NCBI GenBank assembly: GCA_023393655.1 | Contig: JAEWKP010000201.1 | Span: 1 to 22,267, forward strand | DNA: 22,267 nucleotides | Source of the DNA: Pseudomonadota bacterium | GTDB lineage: Bacteria; Pseudomonadota; Alphaproteobacteria; Rhizobiales; Beijerinckiaceae | Direction: 5' to 3' | Shown here: positions 1-6,772 of the stretch, one piece after another | Position numbering within the stretch: position 1 is the first letter of the stretch | Layout: each line of letters starts with the position of its first letter | Translations under genes and position numbers: made by a program | Notes under the pieces: generated by a model | What the model saw: only the letters and a program-made list of their open reading frames with translations | What the model was told of the DNA's origin: nothing | Database searches by the model: none

Positions 1-39
1 GCGCACGACGCTGCGCGCTTGCAAAGCAGCCTGCGACAA

Positions 40-64
40 GGAACGCCCCCGCCCCGGTCGAGTT
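40..64 (+). promoter_or_regulatory. EcfG-type general stress promoter
   Basis: GGAAC at 40-44 is followed by 16 bases and AGTT at 61-64. The alphaproteobacterial EcfG consensus is GGAAC, 16-17 bases, CGTT, so only the first base of the -10 element differs. A start of transcription near 71 would leave a leader of about 20 bases before the cupin start at 92. The call rests on match, orientation and distance. Confidence 0.65.
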
Positions 65-91
65 GAGGAAGCGTTCTTGGGAGATGGTGCG

Positions 92-613
92 ATGACGAAG
101 ACGACGGTGACGGCCTTTCATTTCGAGCCGTGGAGCTTCGTCCCCAACAATCCCAGGTTGTCTGCGCTGATCTACGAGGGCGCATTCCCCGAGGACGCGA
201 CCGATCTCGCGGGGCTCATGGAAAAGCGGTTTCAGGAGAATGGGTGGCCACCGCAATGGCGCAATGGGATCTACGATTTCGATCACTACCATTCGCAAGG
301 GCACGAAGTGCTCGGCATCGCCGCTGGGTCAGCCAGGCTCCTCCTCGGCGGCGATAATGGCCGCGAACTCGACGTAAAGGCCGCAGATGTGCTGGTGCTT
401 CCGGCGGGAACGGGCCACCGCCGCATTTCGCAATCTGACGACTTCCTCGTCATCGGCGCCTATCCGCCTGGCCAAGATGGCGACATCGTTCGCGAGAAAG
501 CTTCACCAGCTATGATCCAGAGAATTGCCGTATTGAGCTTTCCACCACGCGACCCAGTCGTTGGCGAGGATGGCCCGCTGCTCCGGCTGTGGGCCGATGT
601 CCGCGTTGCCTGA
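92..613 (+). CDS. Cupin-domain protein (YjlB-like)
   Basis: A 173-residue single-domain cupin, probably a cytoplasmic metal-binding beta-barrel. The cupin metal site is visible as HYH (H65, H67), E72 and H109 in the stretch LPAGTGH; the second motif reads VLVLPAGTGHR. Length and motif order fit the YjlB-like cupins, whose substrate is not established. I chose ATG 92 over the upstream in-frame TTG at 77 because GGGAGA at 79-84 is well spaced for 92. It has an EcfG-type promoter just upstream and is followed after 27 bases by the MOSC gene on the same strand, so the two are probably co-transcribed. A role in stress metabolism is inference from the promoter. Confidence 0.85.
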   Translation: MTKTTVTAFHFEPWSFVPNNPRLSALIYEGAFPEDATDLAGLMEKRFQENGWPPQWRNGIYDFDHYHSQGHEVLGIAAGSARLLLGGDNGRELDVKAADVLVLPAGTGHRRISQSDDFLVIGAYPPGQDGDIVREKASPAMIQRIAVLSFPPRDPVVGEDGPLLRLWADVRVA

Positions 614-640
614 AGCCTGCCGGGTTGTGCGGAAGACCGT

Positions 641-1135
641 ATGCCTTTGAACGCTTCATCCATGCTGGCGCAGTTTCTGAACGCGCCAATGATGCCTGGA
701 CAGGTCGTGTGGCTTGGCATTCGCCCGCGGCGTCGCGAGCCGATGCTCGCGCTGCAGAGTGCCGATTTCGATACTGCGCAGGGCGTTGTTGGCGATCGCT
801 ATACCCGCGCTGCCGGACGCCGCCAGGTGACGCTGGTCCAAGCTGAGCACCTTGTAGCTATTGCCAGCCACATAGGCCGATCAGGAGTTTTACCGGGCGA
901 CCTACGGCGCAACGTCGTCACGTACGGCATCAATCTCCTCGCCCTGAAGGAGAAGCGCTTCCAGATTGGCTCTGCCGTCCTAGAGACCACGGGAGAGTGT
1001 CATCCCTGCTCTCGAATGGAAGAAATCCTCGGCATCGGTGGCTATAACGCTGTTCGCGGACTTGGTGGCATCACAGCACGCATCGTTCAGAGCGGAACGG
1101 TCAATGTCGGCGATGAACTCGTCGCGCTACGCTGA
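641..1135 (+). CDS. MOSC domain-containing protein
   Basis: A 164-residue stand-alone MOSC domain. This fold is known from molybdenum cofactor sulfurase C-termini and from the YiiM/YuaD proteins, where it handles sulfur or the molybdenum cofactor. The hallmark is the segment GECHPCSRMEE around C120 and C123, then the conserved stretch NAVRGLGGITARI and a terminal GDEL. The N-terminal part carries GVVGDRY, typical of the family. GGAAG lies about 6 bases before the ATG. It follows the cupin gene closely and has no promoter of its own that I can see. The physiological substrate cannot be read from the sequence; detoxification of N-hydroxylated compounds, as for YiiM, is one possibility. Confidence 0.88.
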   Translation: MPLNASSMLAQFLNAPMMPGQVVWLGIRPRRREPMLALQSADFDTAQGVVGDRYTRAAGRRQVTLVQAEHLVAIASHIGRSGVLPGDLRRNVVTYGINLLALKEKRFQIGSAVLETTGECHPCSRMEEILGIGGYNAVRGLGGITARIVQSGTVNVGDELVALR

Positions 1136-1178
1136 GACAGCGATAGAATTGCGCAGGATCCTCGGTGAGAACTCGCGG

Positions 1179-1394
1179 TCATCGCTTGGCGCAGGCCCCA
1201 ACTTCCTCATCGGTGAGCTGACGCCCGGCAACCCACATGGTTTCGACAAGCCCGGCCTTGAGATCGCCTGCGATCTCGCGAAGCGCGGTCGTCAGATCAG
1301 GATATTCCATGCGGTAGGTCGCCATGAGTTCACCACCGACCTTCAGTTTGTGCCGCAGCATCACGACGACCTCGCCATCCTCGATGTCGTTCAT
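1179..1394 (-). CDS. Small hypothetical protein, 71 aa
   Basis: The ATG at 1394 overlaps the stop of the upstream gene as ATGA (1394-1391), so the two are translationally coupled. The protein is short and soluble: an N-terminal stretch with GEVVVMLRHKLKVGGELMA, a central predicted helix with ALREIAGDLKAGL, and an acidic DEE near the C-terminus. No family is recognised. The open frame extends further upstream, but that extension lies inside the preceding gene, so the coupled ATG is preferred. It is convergent with the MOSC gene, 43 bases apart, with no clear terminator between them. It is most likely expressed from the EcfG-type promoter at 1663-1688 together with the preceding gene. Confidence 0.65.
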   Translation of the reverse strand: MNDIEDGEVVVMLRHKLKVGGELMATYRMEYPDLTTALREIAGDLKAGLVETMWVAGRQLTDEEVGACAKR

Positions 1395-1633
1395 TCGTCC
1401 TCGCAGCGCGTCAGCATCTTTCCAGAGGGAAGCGTGAAGTAGCACTCGTCCTCGTAGTGCACAGGCGTGCCATCTTCGAGCGTGTATGACGTCAGCGACA
1501 GGCCGGGCCACTCGCGCCAGACTACGACCTTGTAGCGGTTGCCATCCTCGTCACGGCAATACTCGGTGTGAAGCGCACGCCGCACCTGCGTCGGTCTCTT
1601 GTTCGGTCCCTCTGATTTCCAGATTGCGACCAT
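1391..1633 (-). CDS. Small hypothetical protein, 80 aa, likely stress-induced
   Basis: An 80-residue protein with no recognised family. It contains a YKVVVWREWPG segment and ends with DGTPVHYEDECYF and LTRCEDE. I chose ATG 1633 rather than the in-frame ATG 1651 because GAGG is spaced 5 bases before 1633 and because the EcfG-type promoter at 1663-1688 would place the transcript start near 1656, leaving no room for a ribosome site before 1651. It overlaps the next gene by ATGA. A degraded copy of its C-terminal end (GTPVHYE and LTRCE) is found at 15,416-15,511, showing this is a paralogous family in this genome. Confidence 0.75.
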   Translation of the reverse strand: MVAIWKSEGPNKRPTQVRRALHTEYCRDEDGNRYKVVVWREWPGLSLTSYTLEDGTPVHYEDECYFTLPSGKMLTRCEDE

Positions 1634-2036
1634 AGGCGCCTCGCGATCCATCCTTCGCAGTCAACGGGAGCCCATGAGCACGGGTTCCCAGTTCGTCGGA
1701 CCCGGACCACTCCGCGATCGCTCGCAGGGCCGTTTCCATATTGAATGCGGCAGCCTCGCCGGCCGCGGTCACAACGGCGAACGATCTCGCAATCCGCGCA
1801 TAGTTTCCGCCTCGCCGAAGCTTTCTCTCGCTGATCACGGTTACGCCGACGGCCGCTACCGGAGATGCACCAGCCACTCCACAATAGCGCCGGTAGATAT
1901 CCAAAGCATCGGATCGCTCGGGATCACTCAGCAGTGAGCCGATCGGGGTGCTTTCGCGCAGTCCACTGAAATAGGCTCTCGCTGCCGTGAGGGGCCTGAG
2001 TTCCCGACCGCTCAACAGCTTGATGCATTTCGACAT
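1551..2036 (-). CDS. Hypothetical protein, 161 aa, C-terminus uncertain
   Basis: The first ~110 residues look like a genuine soluble protein: an N-terminal RELRPLTAARAYF, then TPIGSLLSDPERSDALDIYRR, and a beta-rich VAAVGVTVISERKLRRG. No named family is recognised. The last ~50 residues are low-complexity and basic, run across the promoter of the next gene (1663-1688) and overlap that gene's start by 83 bases, so the native end may have been lost by a frameshift near 1690-1720. The ATG at 2036 has only a weak Shine-Dalgarno (GAGC). No EcfG-type element lies directly upstream. Confidence 0.55.
   Translation of the reverse strand: MSKCIKLLSGRELRPLTAARAYFSGLRESTPIGSLLSDPERSDALDIYRRYCGVAGASPVAAVGVTVISERKLRRGGNYARIARSFAVVTAAGEAAAFNMETALRAIAEWSGSDELGTRAHGLPLTAKDGSRGAYGRNLEIRGTEQETDAGAACASHRVLP
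1663..1688 (-). promoter_or_regulatory. EcfG-type general stress promoter
   Basis: On the minus strand GGAAC (1688-1684) is followed by 17 bases and CGTT (1666-1663), an exact consensus match. The predicted transcript start near 1656 gives a leader of about 23 bases to the ATG at 1633. It sits inside the 3' part of the open frame 1551-2036. Confidence 0.8.
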
Positions 2037-2111
2037 TGTAGCTCGTCTTTATTCTTCGCAGGCAAAGGGGCGCCGCCGGGCTCGCCAAGGTTTCACACCC
2101 GCGAGAGAAAC

Positions 2112-2318
2112 CTACGCGGAGAGCGGATCAGCGACGAGGGGATGACGGCCCTTCGCGCCCTTTCCGACCGCGGTCGCCACGAAGGCGCGATACTCCGACC
2201 AGTTCGCCAGGCGGCGGGAACAGCCGCCGCAACACACATCGCTGGTGGGCCGTAGGTCCGAGGACACGGCGATGCTAGGCGAGCCGAAACTATCGCACCG
2301 AAATCCGTCCGCACCCAT
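2112..2318 (-). CDS. Possible small cysteine-containing protein, 68 aa
   Basis: A weak candidate. The frame contains a CCGGC cluster followed by SRRLANWSEYRAFVATAVG, which looks more like protein than the surrounding frames. Support comes mainly from the EcfG-type element at 2353-2377 pointing toward it, which would give a leader of about 27 bases to the ATG at 2318. The Shine-Dalgarno is weak. In-frame alternatives begin at 2342 and 2402, but those would precede or overlap the predicted transcript start. No family is recognised and it could be a chance frame. Confidence 0.33.
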   Translation of the reverse strand: MGADGFRCDSFGSPSIAVSSDLRPTSDVCCGGCSRRLANWSEYRAFVATAVGKGAKGRHPLVADPLSA

Positions 2319-2352
2319 AACGCCTGCCCTGACGAACTGCATCGATGCTGCA

Positions 2353-2377
2353 AACTTCGCGGCGGAGTGATGGTTCC
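2353..2377 (-). promoter_or_regulatory. EcfG-type promoter, divergent
   Basis: GGAAC (2377-2373), 16 bases, AGTT (2356-2353) on the minus strand. It is back-to-back with the plus-strand promoter at 2390-2415; the two -35 elements are only 12 bases apart. Confidence 0.5.
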
Positions 2378-2389
2378 GCTGCGCCGGCC

Positions 2390-2415
2390 GGAACCTCCGC
2401 ACATAACGCTCCGTT
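2390..2415 (+). promoter_or_regulatory. EcfG-type general stress promoter
   Basis: GGAAC (2390-2394), 17 bases, CGTT (2412-2415), an exact consensus match. The predicted start near 2423 gives a leader of about 26 bases to the DUF2171 gene at 2449. Confidence 0.82.
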
Positions 2416-2448
2416 GCTCCGGGACAGCTTCAGGAAGGAAATCCAGCC

Positions 2449-2688
2449 ATGATGTTCGTCGAGCAGGCTAAGGAAGGCCAGCGGGTGATTGGATCCGATG
2501 GAGGTCACGTCGGAACCGTCGACGCTCTGAGCGGCCAGCTCATCAAACTCAAGAAGAATGATCCCGACTCGGGTGGCGCTCACCACTATATCGACCTGGG
2601 GCTCGTCGTCGGCCTCGAGGGCGACACCATCAAGCTGATCGTTCCCGCGGCTGAGGCAAAAGAGCGCTGGTCCGAGGCGGCCGAATAG
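2449..2688 (+). CDS. DUF2171 domain protein
   Basis: A 79-residue protein that is essentially one DUF2171 domain, a small beta-barrel of unknown function often found in stress-related loci. Visible family features are the N-terminal GQRVIGSDGGHVGTVD, then IKLKKNDPDSGGAHHYI and a C-terminal VVGLEGDTIKLIV. The start is ATG 2449, with AGGAAGGAA at 2432-2440; a second ATG follows immediately. Its stop codon overlaps the GTG of the hydrolase gene by one base (TAGTG), so the two are translationally coupled. It is driven by an exact EcfG-type promoter. The barrel resembles PRC-barrel proteins, of which two more occur in this window. Confidence 0.88.
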   Translation: MMFVEQAKEGQRVIGSDGGHVGTVDALSGQLIKLKKNDPDSGGAHHYIDLGLVVGLEGDTIKLIVPAAEAKERWSEAAE

Positions 2689-3329
2689 TGGACAGACGCC
2701 ATTTCGTGGCTGGCGCAGGCGCAACGATCGTCGCTGGCCCGGCTCATGCGAGCATCGCGGTCGATCGCTTTGGATCGACAGGCCTCGGACGCAGCGTCAT
2801 CCTTCTTCACGGCTCGGATGGTTTGACCAATAGTGGTCGATATGAGTTCGCCGCGCAGATGATCGCCGCTGGCGGCTACACCGTCTGGCTGCCTCGGTAT
2901 TTCGAGGCCACCGGTGATCGCCGAGCCCGCTACGGTGAGATCAAGACCAAGTTTCCGATCTGGCTAGAAGCGATCGAGGCCATCAAGGTCGAAAGGCAGA
3001 ATCGATTCGCCGTTGTCGGCTTCTCCCTCGGCGGAGCGTTGGCTTTGGCATTCGCCGCTCGCGACAGCAGGATCAAGGCCGTCGTCGACTTCTTCGGTTT
3101 CCTCCCTGCCGGAATAGAGAGGGCATCATTGCCACCAACGCTCATACTCCATGGGGATGCCGACCGCGTGGTTCCGGTATCGAACGCAGTCGCGATCGAA
3201 AAGCTGATCAAGGGCAATGGAGGCTACGTCCAGAGCCACATTTACCCAGGCGAAGGGCACGGACTGTCCGTCGCGAGCTGGCCGGACGCGATATCGAGGA
3301 CGCAGGCGTTTTTGCGAGAGTACCTGTGA
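2688..3329 (+). CDS. Dienelactone hydrolase-like alpha/beta hydrolase, exported
   Basis: A 213-residue alpha/beta hydrolase of the dienelactone-hydrolase-like family. Visible are the oxyanion strand VILLHGSDG (about 37-45), a nucleophile elbow GFSLGG with Ser113, an acidic residue in LILHGDADRVVP (D157 or D159) and the catalytic histidine in GEGHGL (H191). Classical dienelactone hydrolase uses Cys, so the Ser places this among the wider esterase-like relatives. The N-terminus DRRHFVAGAGA resembles a twin-arginine signal with a short hydrophobic stretch ending near AHA, suggesting export to the periplasm. The GTG start overlaps the preceding stop codon, so it is co-expressed with the DUF2171 protein. 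The substrate is unknown. Confidence 0.85.
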   Translation: MDRRHFVAGAGATIVAGPAHASIAVDRFGSTGLGRSVILLHGSDGLTNSGRYEFAAQMIAAGGYTVWLPRYFEATGDRRARYGEIKTKFPIWLEAIEAIKVERQNRFAVVGFSLGGALALAFAARDSRIKAVVDFFGFLPAGIERASLPPTLILHGDADRVVPVSNAVAIEKLIKGNGGYVQSHIYPGEGHGLSVASWPDAISRTQAFLREYL

Positions 3330-3369
3330 CAGGGTTGTGCGGGAGCGCTGGTCGTGAGGACAGGCGCCG

Positions 3370-4140
3370 TTGAAGATCGCAACCTACAACGTCAACGGCA
3401 TCAACAGGCGCCTGCCGGTTCTCCTGCGCTGGCTCAAGCAGGACGGGCCGGATGTCGTCTGTCTGCAAGAGCTGAAATGTTCCGACGCTCGATTTCCAGA
3501 GCGGGAACTGCAGCAGGCGGGGTATGAGGCAGTTTGGCACGGCCAGAAGAGCTGGAACGGCGTCGCCATCCTTGCAAAGCGAGGCAGCCCGCTGGTCCTG
3601 ACGCGCCGGGGGCTGCCCGGAGACCCGGACGATAGCCACAGCCGGTACATCGAGGCCGCGGCACACGGTATACTCATTGGGTGCATCTATCTCCCCAACG
3701 GAAATCCGGCTCCGGGTCCCAAGTTCGAATACAAGCTTCGCTGGTTCGAGCGGCTGCAGAGCTACGCCGAGGAGCTGCTATCGCTCGACGTGCCCGCAGC
3801 GCTCGTTGGTGACTTCAATGTCATGCCCACGGAGCTCGATGTTTATGCGCCCGACCGTTGGAGGGAGGATGCTCTCTTTCGCCCCGAGGTAAGGAAGGCG
3901 TACGCCAACCTTCTTGAGCAGGGCTGGGTCGACGCCGTCAGGCGCCTCCATCCTGGAGAGCGGATCTACACATTCTGGAAGTATTGGCGGAACTCGTTCG
4001 AACGCGACGCTGGACTGCGGATCGACCACTTCCTTTTGAGCCCCGCGCTGGCCGATACGCTCAAGCGAGCGGAGGTTCGGCGTTCGCCGCGCGGCTGGGG
4101 GCACACTAGCGACCACGCTCCAGTGATCATTGAGCTCTAG
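3370..4140 (+). CDS. xth: Exodeoxyribonuclease III
   Basis: A 256-residue exonuclease III / AP endonuclease of the EEP nuclease family, which cleaves abasic sites and removes 3' blocking groups in base-excision repair. All active-site blocks are visible: NVNGI (N7), LQELK (E34), the GDFNV block (D148, N150), RIDHFLLS and the terminal SDHAPV (D248, H249). The start is a TTG. It lies 40 bases after the hydrolase on the same strand and has no EcfG element of its own, so it may be transcribed from the promoter at 2390. Placing oxidative DNA repair in a stress operon is sensible. Many alphaproteobacteria carry a second exonuclease III gene elsewhere. Confidence 0.93.
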   Translation: MKIATYNVNGINRRLPVLLRWLKQDGPDVVCLQELKCSDARFPERELQQAGYEAVWHGQKSWNGVAILAKRGSPLVLTRRGLPGDPDDSHSRYIEAAAHGILIGCIYLPNGNPAPGPKFEYKLRWFERLQSYAEELLSLDVPAALVGDFNVMPTELDVYAPDRWREDALFRPEVRKAYANLLEQGWVDAVRRLHPGERIYTFWKYWRNSFERDAGLRIDHFLLSPALADTLKRAEVRRSPRGWGHTSDHAPVIIEL

Positions 4141-4360
4141 TGGCCCGGCGAGCTCGTCCGCTTGGCAGACAGCCGGCTGGCTGGCATGTCCTGCTTCCTG
4201 CCGCGGCAGGGGTGGCGACCCAGTGAAAGACCTGGGTCACCAAGTTCGACCGCCGCTCGCCGCACTAAACCACACGGCTCGGCGAGGTGTCCGTCGTCAG
4301 TTTGCACGCCCAATGACAAGCCGCGAGATCCGTCGCGAGCTGGACGGGATCGCACCGAAG
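4141..4360. other. Intergenic stretch without a supported gene
   Basis: Several open frames cross this stretch, but none has a ribosome site or protein-like composition. It holds a small inverted repeat, GACCCAG (4217-4223) and CTGGGTC (4232-4238) with an 8-base loop, without a T-tract, so a terminator for the exonuclease transcript is only possible. Confidence 0.5.
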
Positions 4361-4385
4361 GGAACACGACCTTAGCCCGCCCGTT
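4361..4385 (+). promoter_or_regulatory. EcfG-type general stress promoter
   Basis: GGAAC (4361-4365), 16 bases, CGTT (4382-4385), an exact match. The predicted start near 4393 gives a leader of about 30 bases to the ATG at 4425. Confidence 0.82.
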
Positions 4386-4424
4386 CGATCTCCATCGAAA
4401 GCGGTCACAAAGCTAGAGGATACC

Positions 4425-4859
4425 ATGGGCGAGCTCACACTCAGCGACATCGCAGAGAAGATGAAGGATATCGATTTCTGCATGCTTACGACCGTGACGG
4501 AGGGCGGCAAGCTTTCCAGCCGGCCCATGAGCAACAACCGCGATGTCGAGTATGATGGGGATTCCTGGTTCTTCGCGTATGATAATGCGCGGTTCATCCA
4601 GGACATCCAAACCACTGATCAGGTCGGCCTTACCTTCTCCGGCAACAAGAGCCTGCTGGGCAAGCCAGGCATATTCATCGGCATCGAGGGCAAGGCCAGC
4701 TTGACCAAAGACCGGGGCGCTCTCGAAGAGCACTGGGTCGACGATATGGAGCGCTGGTTCCCGCGGGGCATTGAGACCCCGGGCATCGTCCTTGTTCAGG
4801 TTCACGCGTCGCGCGTGCACTACTGGGACGGCGAAGATGAGGGAGAGGTCGCGGTCTGA
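4425..4859 (+). CDS. General stress protein, pyridoxamine 5'-phosphate oxidase-like (GSP26 family)
   Basis: A 144-residue FMN-binding split-barrel protein of the general stress protein 26 group (Pfam Pyrid_oxidase_2). Family features are the opening LSDIAEKMKDIDFCMLTT, the phosphate-binding-like GGKLSSRPM at about 28-36, WFFAYDN, and a C-terminal HASRVHYWD. Relatives bind FMN or FAD and are induced by the general stress response, but their reaction is not settled. An exact EcfG-type promoter lies 40 bases upstream, which agrees with the name of the family. It is monocistronic as far as can be seen. It is cytoplasmic, with no signal peptide. Confidence 0.9.
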   Translation: MGELTLSDIAEKMKDIDFCMLTTVTEGGKLSSRPMSNNRDVEYDGDSWFFAYDNARFIQDIQTTDQVGLTFSGNKSLLGKPGIFIGIEGKASLTKDRGALEEHWVDDMERWFPRGIETPGIVLVQVHASRVHYWDGEDEGEVAV

Positions 4860-5013
4860 CGGCTTCCGCCAGCGCGGCGAGCTTGCGGCCTAGAAGCCAC
4901 CGTGCCCGAATCCCCAGCCTTCGGCTTTGCCGGCGCCAAGGGTCAGAGCCTCACTGCGTCGAGGCCGACCCGGGCGATCGAACCGCAGTAAGCAAGCCTG
5001 AGCCGAGCATCAT

Positions 5014-5631
5014 GTGAAGCGCACCGCAATGCACCTGGCCGAGTGGCCTCTTCTTTCGTCCGTCACCTTGGGATCGTCGGTTCGGGCAAAGGGGATCGAA
5101 CGCGAAATCAAACGTCGACTGCCATGGGCATGGAGGAAATGCCTGAAGGTCGAAGCCGGCAAGGTGACACTCGATGCGCCGGGCGCCGACGCGGCGGAAT
5201 TCGACGCGCTTTCAGCAATCGTCGGCGGGACACTGGCCGGCATCGCTGCGTTGCCTGTCCTCCCGAGCGAAGCTGAGGACATTTTAGCCATCTCGTCTCG
5301 CGAGCGTCACAAATGGCTCGATGACGGTCGCCTTCAGAGTGCGGGGACCAAAACGGTCAAGCTGCGTGGCCGCGCCAAGGCCGTCACATTCCACGTATTC
5401 GAGCCTCGCTTCATTGAGCATGTCCTTGACAGCGGACTGACAGAGATCTGGCGGGAAGAGGATATCGCCGCGGCAGCGCAGAACAGGCGGCGTGCCGCGG
5501 GAAAGGCGGCGCAGACCCGCGCAGGCAAACGGCCTGGCAAAGCGCGGAAGGCCGTCAGCAGCCGGAACGACGAAGTTCCGCCGGACCTAGCCGGCTGGTA
5601 TGAATTCGATGCTGAGGGACTGCTTCGCTAG
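5014..5631 (+). CDS. Hypothetical protein, 205 aa, possible DNA-binding
   Basis: A full-length-looking soluble protein without a recognised family. Residues ~1-85 contain WPLLSSVTLGSSVRAKGIE and an Ala-rich helix. Residues ~90-130 (SSRERHKWLDDGRL, then KLRGRAKAVTFHVFEP) resemble a winged or MerR-like helix-turn-helix segment. The last ~60 residues are Lys/Arg/Ala-rich and probably disordered, ending in DLAGWYEFD. Such a basic tail fits nucleic-acid binding, but this is inference. The start is uncertain: GTG 5014 or ATG 5029, neither with a strong Shine-Dalgarno. No EcfG element is seen in the 154-base upstream gap. Confidence 0.75.
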   Translation: MKRTAMHLAEWPLLSSVTLGSSVRAKGIEREIKRRLPWAWRKCLKVEAGKVTLDAPGADAAEFDALSAIVGGTLAGIAALPVLPSEAEDILAISSRERHKWLDDGRLQSAGTKTVKLRGRAKAVTFHVFEPRFIEHVLDSGLTEIWREEDIAAAAQNRRRAAGKAAQTRAGKRPGKARKAVSSRNDEVPPDLAGWYEFDAEGLLR

Positions 5632-5695
5632 CGCTCCAGGGGCGGCGCGAGGAGCGACGGCGATCACACGTCGAATGAGCAGCTAGCTCGCGGTT

Positions 5696-5932
5696 TCAAT
5701 CAGCCAAAGGTGTTTCGATACGGAGCTGGTTGATTTCCCTGGTCGGCATGGAGTGCGACCCGCGCAGATGTTCGATCGGCGGATCCACCGCCGCCACCGG
5801 CGTCGCGCACACCTTGAGGGGAATTGCGGCTGCCCGGAGGACAGGAACCTCGGTCTCGCCTTGAGGCGCGGCTGCGTGGGCGAACGAGCTCCAGCCCATC
5901 GAGAAAGCGGCGAGAAGAAGAAGCGATTTCAT
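5696..5932 (-). CDS. Small secreted protein, 78 aa
   Basis: The protein opens with a clear Sec signal peptide (MKSLLLLAAFSMGWSSFAHA, cleavage expected near residue 20-21), followed by about 57 mature residues rich in Pro, Val and Ala and one Cys (KVCATP). No family is recognised. GAGG lies 7 bases before the ATG at 5932, and an EcfG-type promoter lies at 5962-5986. A longer open frame extends to 6277, but the signal peptide, ribosome site and promoter all agree on 5932. A periplasmic or envelope stress role is inference. Confidence 0.72.
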   Translation of the reverse strand: MKSLLLLAAFSMGWSSFAHAAAPQGETEVPVLRAAAIPLKVCATPVAAVDPPIEHLRGSHSMPTREINQLRIETPLAD

Positions 5933-5961
5933 GCGGAGACCTCGAAAGCTGGACGGATCAC

Positions 5962-5986
5962 AACCGGCTGCCTTAGTCAGAGTTCC
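5962..5986 (-). promoter_or_regulatory. EcfG-type promoter
   Basis: On the minus strand GGAAC (5986-5982), 16 bases, GGTT (5965-5962). One base differs from CGTT. The predicted start near 5954 gives a leader of about 22 bases to the ATG at 5932. Confidence 0.68.
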
Positions 5987-6039
5987 CCTCGCCCGCCAGC
6001 AGCATCCGCCGCGGCTCGAAAATTCCTTGGCGGGCTCTG

Positions 6040-6064
6040 GGAACCAGCGTTTTCCAGCCGCGTT
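6040..6064 (+). promoter_or_regulatory. EcfG-type general stress promoter
   Basis: GGAAC (6040-6044), 16 bases, CGTT (6061-6064), an exact match, 25 bases before the ATG at 6089. Confidence 0.82.
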
Positions 6065-6088
6065 CATGCGCTCAAAGTGGAGGCGAAG

Positions 6089-6253
6089 ATGTTGCGTCTT
6101 TCGTTTCTTTCGGCGCTGTTCTCCGTAGCCGGCATCACCTCGGTCCTGGCACCCCCCGCGATGCGCGCTCCTTGGGTCGGCGATCTGGCGTGGCTTATCA
6201 TCGCGGCGACTAGCGTCGTCGCCGTCATGGCTTCCGAGAGTGAGAGCGCGTAA
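6089..6253 (+). CDS. Small membrane protein, 54 aa
   Basis: A 54-residue protein with two hydrophobic segments, about residues 3-20 (LSFLSALFSVAGITSVLA) and 31-48 (around DLAWLIIAATSVVAVMA), ending in an acidic SESES tail. It is probably a small inner-membrane hairpin protein. No family is recognised. The gene would be missed by length filters, but the evidence is good: GGAGG at 6079-6083, 5 bases before the ATG, and an exact EcfG-type promoter at 6040-6064. The frame runs further upstream, but that part lies before the promoter. Its 3' end overlaps the end of the convergent PAP2 gene by 29 bases. Confidence 0.72.
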   Translation: MLRLSFLSALFSVAGITSVLAPPAMRAPWVGDLAWLIIAATSVVAVMASESESA

Positions 6254-6764
6254 CCCACCTGGTGCAACGCTCGACAACCACGCCGCCGACGAACCCCAGC
6301 GCTACGCCCGAGGGCCAATGCGCGAGCATGCCCACCCGGGCTGACGCCAAACCCAAAGCAGCTGACCACAGAGCCGCGGGACAAGCCACGCGGTCAGCGA
6401 AGAAGGCCGCCATCGCACCGGCATGCATCGCGTGGCCCGAAGGCATCGCGTCGAGCGCTCGGCCGGTCTTCAATCGCCCGGATCCAATCACTCGGTCAGG
6501 CCGTATCTGGTCGACGATCTGCTTGACGGCGTGATGCAAGGTAGTCGTGGCCGCAATAGTCGACATAAAGCGAACAGCATCACTGCGGGCAGCACTTTGG
6601 CCCGACGTCGCCAGAAGCCAAAGTGCGCCCCCTCCCAGCAGCACGCGCGCATCTGCTACCCACCCGAGTGAGAACGCGACACGCGCACCTCGCGAAGGCA
6701 GCCGGGCGGCTCGCGCGACTGCGCGATCAATGTCCGACACTGGCAGTGCGATGCGCGGCACCAA
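6225..6764 (-). CDS. PAP2-superfamily membrane protein with altered third motif
   Basis: A 179-residue membrane protein of the PAP2 (phosphatidic acid phosphatase type 2) superfamily, which removes phosphate from lipid phosphates or undecaprenyl pyrophosphate at the membrane. Motif 1, K-x6-RP, is present as KQIVDQIRP (K81, R88, P89), motif 2 is PSGH (108-111), and motif 3 has R143 and H149. The Asp expected four residues after the His is Gly153 (HWPSG), so the acid that positions the nucleophilic His is missing. Several hydrophobic helices surround the motifs. The start is TTG 6764 or GTG 6761. It lies 8 bases behind the DUF2934 gene and is probably co-transcribed from the promoter at 7017-7042. 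Confidence 0.85.
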   Translation of the reverse strand: MVPRIALPVSDIDRAVARAARLPSRGARVAFSLGWVADARVLLGGGALWLLATSGQSAARSDAVRFMSTIAATTTLHHAVKQIVDQIRPDRVIGSGRLKTGRALDAMPSGHAMHAGAMAAFFADRVACPAALWSAALGLASARVGMLAHWPSGVALGFVGGVVVERCTRWVTRSHSRKP

Positions 6765-6772
6765 CTAGCGAC

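Noticed and set aside
4162..4416. Plus-strand frames between the exonuclease and GSP26-like genes
   Set aside because: Ser/Arg/Pro-rich and crossing an exact EcfG-type promoter; no ribosome site.
5753..6088. N-terminal extension of the 54-residue membrane protein
   Set aside because: It lies before the promoter and opposite the secreted 78-aa gene; composition is Arg-rich and unlike protein.
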